A DNA stretch of 64,000 bases, from assembly GCA_030847615.1 (NCBI GenBank), contig JAUMIR010000004.1:86211001-86275000 (forward strand). The letters run 5' to 3'. Made by a program: the position numbers and the translations under genes. Positions 22,639 through 29,667 of this stretch are shown in pieces; position 1 is the first letter of the stretch, and each line of letters begins with the position of its first letter. Below the pieces are notes generated by a model. The model was not told where the DNA came from. It saw nothing but the letters and a program-made list of their open reading frames with translations, and made no database searches. This stretch comes from Gambelia wislizenii (taxonomy: Eukaryota; Chordata; Lepidosauria; Squamata; Crotaphytidae).

Positions 22639-24526
22639 CTCGGGGTCGCCCCCAGTGGGCGGCCGCCTCAGTCTGTTCCTGCAGCTTTGGTCGAACTCGA
22701 CAACGGACAGGTGGGTCGTCTCAACAATCACCCACGGGTACAAAATCGAGTTCGACTCAAGGCCAAGGGGCAGATTTCTCCCAGCCCCAATACCCAAAGA
22801 CCCAAAGAAGGCGAGAGACCTGACGACAGCCATATCTCACCTAAGACACATAGCAGCCATAGAAGAGGTACCACCCTCTCAGCGCTTCTTAGGCGTGTAC
22901 TCCTTCTTCTTCACAGTACCAAAGAAGGATGGCAGCCAGAGGTCCATCCTGGACCTAAAATACACCAACAGACACATCACATACAGAAAGTTCCGGATGG
23001 AGACGCTTACATCCATAAGGGAGGCGCTCCAACCAGGAGACTTTCTAGCCTCACTCGATCTCTCCGATGCGTATATGCACATCATGATCCACGAGGACAG
23101 CAGACAATACCTCCGCTTTGCATTCGGGGATCAACACTTCCAGTTCAGGGCCCTTCCATTTGGTCTGGCCTCAGCACCAAGGGTCTTCACCAAGGTCCTG
23201 GTCACCCTAATCGCCAACCTGAGGGCACAGGGAATCCACCTGTACCCATATTTGGACGACATCTTACTGCGTGCGTCCTCTCTGAACAAAGCAGGGAGAG
23301 ACCTGCAGACCACAATTCACTACCTGCAGGCCCATGGTTTTCTGGTGAACTTCAAAAAGAGCAGCCTGTCTCCTGCCCGCACCATCGTCCACCTGGGTGT
23401 GGAAATAGACACACAACGTTCCAAGATCACCCTGTCCAAGGAGCGACAGGAGGTCCTCCTACGGGAAGTTCGCACCGTTCGTTTACTAAGGAAGGTACCA
23501 CTGTCCCTACTAGCCAGACTCCTCGGCCTTATGATATCAGCCTTTGGGGTTGTGCCTTGGGCAAGGTTCCACTCCAGACCCCTTCAGAACTTCCTGATGC
23601 CTTACCAAAAGGAGATCGCATTGAGGAAGTCCCCTCTCCTTCTCCTCCCACAGCATGTGAAGGATTCGCTGGCCTGGTGGTCTCAGATGAAGACAGTCAG
23701 CAAGGGTTCTCCGTTCACAGTACCCCAGGCGATCCTGGTCACCTCCGATGCGAGCCTACGGGGCTGGGGAGCACACTGTCAGGGACAAGTGACGCAAGGG
23801 ATTTGGAGCCCACAGGAAAAGACGCACAGCATCAACTGGTTGGAGCTACGAGCGGCTCGCTTGGCCCTGCAACACTTCACCCCAGTCCTGAGGGGTCAAC
23901 ACGTCATGGTGATGACGGACAACACTACAGCCCGATCGTACATAGCGAAACAAGGAGGTTCGAGATCCCGGTCCCTGCAACAGGAAGCGGATCTCATCTT
24001 CCTCTGGGCCGAACGGACGGTGCAGTCCCTTGCGGCTCAGTACCTGCAGGGGGAACGCAATCAACAAGCGGACTACCTGAGCAGATACTCGGTTCTACCC
24101 GGAGAGTGGGAGCTAAACGACGACGTGTTCACTCAGGTCCAGGCCAGGTTCGGCCAGCTGGAGGTGGACATGTTCGCGACAAGATCAAACGCCAAGCTGG
24201 ACAGGTTCTTCGCCAGGTTCTTTCACCACAACGCCGAAGGCACGGACGCCCTACGATCCCCTTGGCCGGCCGGTCTCCTATACCTGTTTCCCCCACTTCC
24301 CCTCATAGGGAAAGTCTGTCGGAAGATTCGCCAGGAGAAGGCACAAGTGGTCCTGATAGCGCCACATTGGCCGAGGCGCCCCTGGTTCTCCGAGTTGATG
24401 GACATGAGGGTTCAGAGCCAGTGGCGTCTACCTCAGAGACCCGACCTTCTTCATCAGGGTCCGATCCTCCACCCAGATCCAAGCTGGTTACAACTGACAG
24501 CCTGGAGATTGAGCGGCAAGCCCTAA
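22613..24526 (+). CDS. DIRS reverse transcriptase / RNase H / methyltransferase-like polyprotein, copy A
   Basis: An intact 637-codon frame overlapping the end of ORF1 by 26 nt in the +1 frame. Reverse transcriptase occupies about residues 25-330, with KKDGSQRSILDL, SLDLSDAYMHI (148-158), LPFGLASAPRVF and the catalytic YLDD box (213-216). RNase H follows with the Asp-Glu-Asp-Asp set visible: D379 (TSDAS), E411 (LELRA), D436 (TDNTT), D487 (QADYLSR). The last about 120 residues carry the DIRS-specific region (VDMFATRSNAKLDRFF, LYLFPPLPLIGK, VLIAPHWPRRPWF), which the literature relates to Dam-like methyltransferases. The product would reverse-transcribe element RNA in the cytoplasm or nucleus. 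The start ATG is plausible, but +1 frameshifting from ORF1 is an alternative. Confidence 0.92.
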   Translation: MEARDNNPDSGSPPVGGRLSLFLQLWSNSTTDRWVVSTITHGYKIEFDSRPRGRFLPAPIPKDPKKARDLTTAISHLRHIAAIEEVPPSQRFLGVYSFFFTVPKKDGSQRSILDLKYTNRHITYRKFRMETLTSIREALQPGDFLASLDLSDAYMHIMIHEDSRQYLRFAFGDQHFQFRALPFGLASAPRVFTKVLVTLIANLRAQGIHLYPYLDDILLRASSLNKAGRDLQTTIHYLQAHGFLVNFKKSSLSPARTIVHLGVEIDTQRSKITLSKERQEVLLREVRTVRLLRKVPLSLLARLLGLMISAFGVVPWARFHSRPLQNFLMPYQKEIALRKSPLLLLPQHVKDSLAWWSQMKTVSKGSPFTVPQAILVTSDASLRGWGAHCQGQVTQGIWSPQEKTHSINWLELRAARLALQHFTPVLRGQHVMVMTDNTTARSYIAKQGGSRSRSLQQEADLIFLWAERTVQSLAAQYLQGERNQQADYLSRYSVLPGEWELNDDVFTQVQARFGQLEVDMFATRSNAKLDRFFARFFHHNAEGTDALRSPWPAGLLYLFPPLPLIGKVCRKIRQEKAQVVLIAPHWPRRPWFSELMDMRVQSQWRLPQRPDLLHQGPILHPDPSWLQLTAWRLSGKP

Positions 24527-25554
24527 GAGAACATGGATACGACGATTCAGTCATTAGTACCCTTCTTTCCTCTAGGCGCGTGTCCACCAGGAGGATCTAT
24601 GAAGCTACATGGCGAGCCTTCAAGAGATGGTGTGCCCCTCGCCAATTGATCGCTGAAGAAGCTTCGGTGAAACACATCCTGGCATTCTTACAGAAAGGCC
24701 TCGAGGCGGGCTTACGACCAAATACCCTGAAGAGACAGGTGGCCGCTCTGTCGGCCTTCCTCACAGCACAGGACGGAAACCGCCTCTCATCGCACCCCCA
24801 TATCAGGCGTTTCCTCAGGGGTGCCTCGATAGTTTCACCCCCGGTGCGGCACAGGTTTCCGTCGTGGAACCTCTCCCTAGTCCTCAGGCAACTCATGAAG
24901 CACCCGTTTGAACCGTTGCGCACAGTTTCCCTTAGAATTCTCACCATCAAGGTTGCCTTCCTAGTGGCCATCACCTCAGCGCGAAGAGTGTCGGAGTTGG
25001 CCTCTCTGTCAATTAGGGAACACCTGTGTTCCTTTACCAAGGATGTAGTGACCCTACACCCAGACCCGTCATTCAAACCAAAGGTAGTCTCCGAGTTCCA
25101 TGTCTCGCAGCCCTTGATTCTGCCCTCCTTTTGCCCTGACCCTTCGCACCCGAAGGAGAAGCTCTGGCATAACTTGGACGTCAGGAGGGCCCTGAAGATC
25201 TACATTAGACGTACTGCCCCCATCAGACGTTGCGACGCCCTATTCGTCTCTTTCTCTCAGACAGCCATAGGGTCCAGAGCTTCGCAGAAGACCATTGCTT
25301 CCTGGATCAGGGCTTGTATCTTCGAGGCCTATGACTCAGCTAGGCTTCCCAGACCTTCAGGGGTCACGGCACATTCGACTAGGTCAGCCGCGACATCCGC
25401 GGTCTTCTCCACTAACGCTTCCCTGGTAGAAATCTGCAGGGCAGCAACCTGGAGCACACCGTCCACCTTCATTAGACACTATAAGGTGGATAAGTTCCGT
25501 TCCGCCGAGGCGAACTTCGGTCGGAGGGTGCTCCAGGAGGTGCTCAGAGACTGA
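22687..25554 (+). CDS. DIRS tyrosine recombinase ORF, copy A, with long overprinted N-terminal frame
   Basis: An open frame of 955 codons. The recombinase proper is the last about 350 codons (24501-25554, from SLEIERQALREHG). Catalytic residues are visible: Arg in ITSARRVSEL (about 24980), HSTR (25372-25383), ATWSTP and the nucleophilic Tyr of RHYKVDK at 25480-25482. It would join a circular DNA copy into the chromosome. The first about 600 codons lie inside the RT ORF in a different frame and have no recognised domain. Whether they are translated, or the recombinase is made from a spliced or reinitiated message, is open. It has the same frame as ORF1, with a stop at 22636-22638 between. It ends 50 nt before the ICR. 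Confidence 0.9.
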   Translation: MVELDNGQVGRLNNHPRVQNRVRLKAKGQISPSPNTQRPKEGERPDDSHISPKTHSSHRRGTTLSALLRRVLLLLHSTKEGWQPEVHPGPKIHQQTHHIQKVPDGDAYIHKGGAPTRRLSSLTRSLRCVYAHHDPRGQQTIPPLCIRGSTLPVQGPSIWSGLSTKGLHQGPGHPNRQPEGTGNPPVPIFGRHLTACVLSEQSRERPADHNSLPAGPWFSGELQKEQPVSCPHHRPPGCGNRHTTFQDHPVQGATGGPPTGSSHRSFTKEGTTVPTSQTPRPYDISLWGCALGKVPLQTPSELPDALPKGDRIEEVPSPSPPTACEGFAGLVVSDEDSQQGFSVHSTPGDPGHLRCEPTGLGSTLSGTSDARDLEPTGKDAQHQLVGATSGSLGPATLHPSPEGSTRHGDDGQHYSPIVHSETRRFEIPVPATGSGSHLPLGRTDGAVPCGSVPAGGTQSTSGLPEQILGSTRRVGAKRRRVHSGPGQVRPAGGGHVRDKIKRQAGQVLRQVLSPQRRRHGRPTIPLAGRSPIPVSPTSPHRESLSEDSPGEGTSGPDSATLAEAPLVLRVDGHEGSEPVASTSETRPSSSGSDPPPRSKLVTTDSLEIERQALREHGYDDSVISTLLSSRRVSTRRIYEATWRAFKRWCAPRQLIAEEASVKHILAFLQKGLEAGLRPNTLKRQVAALSAFLTAQDGNRLSSHPHIRRFLRGASIVSPPVRHRFPSWNLSLVLRQLMKHPFEPLRTVSLRILTIKVAFLVAITSARRVSELASLSIREHLCSFTKDVVTLHPDPSFKPKVVSEFHVSQPLILPSFCPDPSHPKEKLWHNLDVRRALKIYIRRTAPIRRCDALFVSFSQTAIGSRASQKTIASWIRACIFEAYDSARLPRPSGVTAHSTRSAATSAVFSTNASLVEICRAATWSTPSTFIRHYKVDKFRSAEANFGRRVLQEVLRD
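22711..24500 (+). other. Candidate intron joining the RT-ORF leader to the recombinase, copy A
   Basis: The donor CAG|GTGGGT at 22711 and the acceptor ACTGACAG at 24500 would remove 1790 nt and join the first 32 codons of the RT ORF in frame to the recombinase at LEIER. Copy B has the same sites, phase and exact length. Both sites also encode conserved RT residues (DRWV and LTAW), so conservation is not proof. Purely a prediction. Confidence 0.3.
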
Positions 25555-25603
25555 GTCCGCCAATCCCGCAGTCACTCCCGCCCTATTAAGTCAGCTTGGG
25601 CAC

Positions 25604-25711
25604 GTCCCAGATGTAAAGGAACCGCATCACCCCTCCCTCAGAGAATGCCACATTGGTTACTTACCGTGAAGGTGCATTCTTGAGGGAGTGGGGTGATGCG
25701 GGTCCTTTCCC
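25604..25711. repeat. Internal complementary region, DIRS copy A
   Basis: Left half 25604-25646 equals the reverse complement of the left terminus. Right half 25641-25711 equals the reverse complement of the right terminus. The halves overlap at GAGAAT (25641-25646), the complement of the ATTCTC found at both outer ends. It is a circle-junction template in the DIRS model. Confidence 0.93.
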
Positions 25712-25825
25712 CGCCCAGTGACTGCGTGCGTTTTTCCTTACATGGCGGTACCCTTATTATTTAGCGCTGCTTAATGTTATTTGACTTAAACGATTTCTTT
25801 AGTCCTTACAGGGCTTTGCTAGTCA

Positions 25826-26009
25826 GTGAACTGGCCTCGTGGCTCCAGGATGGAGGAGATGAAGACAAAGAAATTTGAATATGAAGAGGCTTAATGTAAC
25901 TTCCTGCTACACCTGGGCGGTGACTGACGAAACCCAGATGTAAAGGACCCGCATCACCCCACTCCCTCAAGAATGCACCTTCACGGTAAGTAACCAATGT
26001 GGCATTCTC
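25826..26009. repeat. Right inverted terminal repeat, DIRS copy A
   Basis: It pairs with 19617-19770 and extends about 35 nt further out. The extension includes CACGGTAAGTAACCAATGTG, a perfect 5' splice-donor consensus pointing out of the element on the coding strand. Confidence 0.92.
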
Positions 26010-26864
26010 ATTTCTTCTTCTTGTTATTTTGGCCAATATTTAGTCCAAGAAAGAGAGAGAAACTAAAACACAGTACAGTAGTTAGCAGCATTAGAAGGGG
26101 ATTGTAAATGGTAGGGCCAGCCTAACCCCGTCAGTCTGCCTGTCTAGGAGACAACCAAAGTTCTATGAAATTTGAACTTTTAAGGGACAACACCCTGATT
26201 AATTTTGTAAGCAAGAAGAACCCCTACATCACTCCCTCAGTTAACCCAAGGATATAAAGTTAGAATTGTCAGTCTACCTACTCAGGATTCAGTTGTACGC
26301 AATATTTAATTCAATATAAGTATGCTTATTTAGAATAATGATAGTAAAATAGTGATTTTGGTAGTTCAGATGTTCAGTGCTCACACCAAAGGATGGAATA
26401 GAACACTTTGAACAATGTGTAGTTCTCTCTGGAATCAGAAGTGGCACCAGAACAATATAAAGATGATGTCACCTACTTCCTGAGCAATGATTCTGACAGT
26501 CTCTGACTCTTATGACAAGATACTGTCACTTGCTTATGTTAAAATCTACATAATGATTTGTTATCTGCCTGTCATTTGTGGCAAGCGGTCCATCCTTCTT
26601 GCACTCATTTGTTTTTCTCTGTTTTAGTTCATCTTGTTTTCTTTGGACAAAATACCCGCAACTATCATTAAGACTTGAAATGCAAATAAAATCTGAGCTC
26701 AGAGTGTATAGTTTTCCCAGTCAGGTTCCTTGCCTGAATACACACAAGACTACTGCTCCCTTCCATCAATGAATGCATGAGGAGGGCTTTAATACCAAGA
26801 ACTCAACAATTGCCTAGCATCAATATATCACATTTTTGCAGTTCTCTCTATAACCTTTAGCCTA
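26010..26864. other. Non-coding, no gene seen
   Basis: Flanking sequence right of DIRS copy A. No credible coding frame or named repeat. Confidence 0.5.
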
Positions 26865-27360
26865 CAGTAGCACTCCCGCATCCGCTGATTCGCCAACCAC
26901 TGATTCAGTTATCTGCAGTTGGTGATGGTGGGGGAAGGGAGGGGGAAGGGATCTCACTTCCCCTGTCCCTTCCCCTGGGAGGGCTCCTGTTGCTGCAGGA
27001 GCAATCGTGGGGCGAAAGGGAGGGTGGAGGAGTGACCTGGCCTCATCCCTTCCCCCTCACGATCGGAGCCATGGGCAAAGGGGGAAGGGGGGAAGAGCGA
27101 CCTGGCCTCGTCCCTTCCCCTTCATGATCGTCACTGTGGCAGGGCCATCGGCAAAAGGGAAAGGGGGCGGAGAAGTGACGTAGCCCCTTGCGATCATCGC
27201 CGCCATGGAGCCATGGGCAAAGGGGGAAGCGGACAGAGGAATGAACTCACCCCCCCTTTGCCCCAGATGGCCCCGGGGATGGCATTTGCTATTATCTACA
27301 GATTTCACCATCTGCAGGGCCCCCCAGAACCAATTCCCCGTCGATGCAGGGGGGGTACTG
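26865..27360. mobile_element. Long pogo-like MITE with internal GC-rich minisatellite
   Basis: Ends CAGTAGCACTCCCGCATCCG and, inverted, ATGCAGGGGGGGTACTG, flanked by TA (26863-26864 and 27361-27362). The interior (about 26960-27250) is GC-rich and made of roughly three imperfect units of about 80 nt containing GTGACCTGGCCTC, CCTTCCCC, ACGATCG and CCATGGGCAAAGGGGGAAG. No coding capacity. Confidence 0.65.
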
Positions 27361-27843
27361 TATATCCTTTCTGTGGCCTATGTCAGGAATTAGTGTCCAG
27401 CAGTTAGGCTACCTCTAGCTTAGTTACTATGTATAAAATATAAACAAGTCTTCAGGTAGTTCCTATAGCTGAAGTTATGCATTCTGTTAATGGGAAAGGT
27501 TAAAAATTCTATGTATCCACCAAATTCTGCAGTGTTTGCACAAAGGACAGAGAGGGAAAGAGGAAAACCATGCCAATGCTGTTGAGAATTAAAGAACAGC
27601 CTCCCACCCCAAATCTATTCTGCTGTTTGTTTGTTTTTTTTTTTGGTAGTCTAACTTGGCTGCTCTAATGCAACATCCCTTACTGAGCATTTTTGCTTAC
27701 TGAGATAAAAATTTTTCTTGCCCCTGGCCTGTTGGCGAGTGGGTTTGTTTTAGACTCTATCCTTACAATAAAATATTTCCAAAGGAATTAGTGCTCTGAT
27801 ATTTAAATTATGTGTCTTGAAAGAAAAATGCCAAATACACTGT
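27361..27843. other. Non-coding, no gene seen
   Basis: AT-rich. Includes a short T run near 27632. No feature recognised. Confidence 0.5.
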
Positions 27844-28335
27844 GGGCTCACCTACATGGGCCAGAATATGCCAGCTCCCTGCCAGTGGATCTGGCCCATT
27901 CCTCTCCCATTTCGTGAACAAAACAGAATGGAGTCCATATCAGAATGCTGTCCAGTCCACATCCCTCTTTTCGAAGCCAGGAAGCTGGCCAGCAGCTTCA
28001 GTCACACCCCGGTCACATGCTGCGGGAGTCCTCCCTGGCTTTAGAGAGAGCAACACGATGACAGCTGCAACGATTGGCCAATGTGCTCATATGGGTTTCT
28101 GCAGTCACACAGGGCCCAATCCATGTTGTTTGTTGTTGTTTTTTACTGAGGCATTTTCCCCTGTGTATTTTAATATAGCAGTTTAGTGGGCTTTACCCTG
28201 TCTTCCCTCCATCTTTGTCCCGGAAATAATGAGGACTGCCTAGGGGAAACAATGGGGCAAAAGTCCTGTGTTGTTAGGACTGCAGGGCTCTAAAACAGGG
28301 GCAAGACGGGATAAATAGCCTATCTAGACAAGCCC
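27844..28335. mobile_element. PIF/Harbinger-like MITE, copy 1
   Basis: 492 bp starting GGGCTCACCTACATGG and ending TATCTAGACAAGCCC (inverted ends), flanked by a 3-bp direct repeat TGT at 27841-27843 and 28336-28338. The interior shares blocks with copies at 43400, 52858 and 54485, including GGTCACATGCTG and GGACTGCAGGGCTCTAA. A 3-bp duplication and GGG/GGC ends fit PIF/Harbinger; the assignment is inferred. Confidence 0.65.
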
Positions 28336-28551
28336 TGTATCAGTGAGAGTTTTCTGATGTATTACTTTTCTAAGATGGAATGTTCGGTATGGTGGTGGCA
28401 GGAAGGACGTACCTCTTACTGCCTTTACACTTTAGTGTCAGTTAAAATTATTTGTTTATTTTAAAGCTAGCTTCACTACATTCTTGAAGTTATTAGCTTA
28501 AAAATCTCCAATACAATAATTAAAAAAAAACCTAAAAGCAAATGCCCAAGT

Positions 28552-28790
28552 GTATGTGCCTTCAAGTCACTGGTTGACTTATGGCAACCCCATGAATTTT
28601 ATAGGGTTTTCTTAGGCAAGGAATACTCATAGGTGGTTTTGCTAGTTCCTTCCTCTGAAATATAGCCTACAGCACCTGGTCTTCATTGGCTGTCTCTCAC
28701 CCAAGTACTAACCAGAGCTGATCTTAGCTTCCAAGATCAGACAGGATCTGGTGCTTTAACAGTATTTAGGCCCTATAAATGCCCACGTAA
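28552..28790 (-). mobile_element. 5S rRNA-derived SINE, antisense
   Basis: On the minus strand the head (about 28770-28684) resembles the 5S rRNA internal promoter region: AGATCAGACAGGAT reversed, AGCTTCC/AAGCTAAG box A area and TTAGTACTTGGGTGAGAGAC. The body (28680-28555), CTTATGGCAACCC...TTTTCTTAGGCAAG...CTTCCTCTGA, is the same as in the tRNA-headed SINEs of this window. A non-autonomous element moved by a LINE partner. Confidence 0.75.
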
Positions 28791-28879
28791 CAGATAACAG
28801 TTCTCCAGATGTGTAGAATTAACGATAGAGAGGAAGGTGTGGGCAAGCATTTAGAAGGTGGAATAGGGAATTAGGAATA

Positions 28880-29113
28880 CAGTCGGACCCCTGTATCTGT
28901 GAGGGTTCAGTTCCCAGGCTTACTGTGCATACCAGAAACCGTGGATAACAGTGAACCCTATTAAAATAAAGGACGTGAACTGTGTTGGAGGACCTAGAGA
29001 GGATGCCTCTCTAGACATTTTCCTCCGTGACTCTATGGTATGTGTTCCTGTTTTGTGTCCTGTGGATAACTGAAACCATGGCTACTGGTTCTGTGGATAT
29101 GGGGGTCCGACTG
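28880..29113. mobile_element. Pogo/Tigger-like MITE
   Basis: 234 bp with 14-nt near-perfect inverted ends CAGTCGGACCCCTG / GGGGGTCCGACTG, flanked by TA on both sides (28878-28879, 29114-29115). The inner GTGGATAACTGAAACC and CCGTGGATAACAG blocks mirror each other. Confidence 0.82.
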
Positions 29114-29234
29114 TATCATAAGAGACCTTATCATAAATGATCTAATATGCATCTAGCCCAGTATTGTCTGCTCTGATAGCAGCATTTCAGGATCTTAGGT
29201 AGAGGTCTTTCCCTTCATAGCCACTTTATGCATT

Positions 29235-29340
29235 CCAGAATTTTGGATGCAGCTTCCATTATTCCTTGTTACTGGCCATGGTACTGTATTTGGAGCTTAT
29301 GGGAGTTGTAATTCAAAACATCAGGAGGGCAACAAATTGC
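29235..29340. mobile_element. Short palindromic MITE, relic
   Basis: Arms ATTTTGGATGCAGCTTCCAT and ATGGGAGTTGTAATTCAAAA around a centre with TTACTGGCCATGG. Same family as 18363-18480. Confidence 0.5.
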
Positions 29341-29443
29341 TTATGTCATCCCACTCAATTATTTTAACTGGAGATTTTAAAGACTGAAGCTTTAGTATTC
29401 TGCCACAGCTCAGAAGTAACTAACTTTTAGTAGCAACAAGTTA

Positions 29444-29667
29444 CAGTGGGCCCTTGGTATCCACTGAGGTTTGGTTCCAGGACCTCCTGTGGATACCAAA
29501 ATCCATGGATGTTCAAGTCCCATTAGATGTAATGCCATAGTAAAATGTGATCCCTTATATAAAATGGCAAAATCAAGGTTTGCTTTTTGAATGTTTTTTA
29601 TTTTTTATTTTTAAAAAATATTTTCAAGCAGTGGATGGCTGAATTCCTGGATACAGAGCGCTGACTG
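29444..29667. mobile_element. Pogo/Tigger-like MITE
   Basis: 224 bp, ends CAGTGGGCCCTTGGTATCC and GGATACAGAGCGCTGACTG, with TA at both borders (29442-29443, 29668-29669). Internally close to the copy at 5711-5937. Confidence 0.8.

Larger units (their letters stand above)
19617..26009 (+). mobile_element. DIRS retrotransposon copy A, full length
   Basis: A complete DIRS element of about 6.39 kb. It has a left inverted repeat (19617-19770), GC-rich leader, ORF1, RT/RNase H/methyltransferase-like ORF, tyrosine recombinase ORF, ICR (25604-25711) and right inverted repeat (25826-26009). The left end begins ATTCTC and the right end finishes ATTCTC. The ICR's 37-nt left half is identical to the reverse complement of the left terminus, and its right half is identical over about 65 nt to the right terminus. 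The two ITRs match over more than 100 nt. This lack of divergence indicates a recent insertion. The only evident lesion is a frame change at a C-tract in ORF1. Confidence 0.95.

Noticed and set aside
19617..26009. Assignment to the Ngaro group instead of DIRS
   Set aside because: Ngaro-type elements have split direct repeats; here the ends are inverted repeats with an internal complementary region.
28684..28770. A functional 5S rRNA gene on the minus strand
   Set aside because: Only the internal part resembles 5S rRNA, with several changes, and it is fused to a SINE body; it is not a complete gene.
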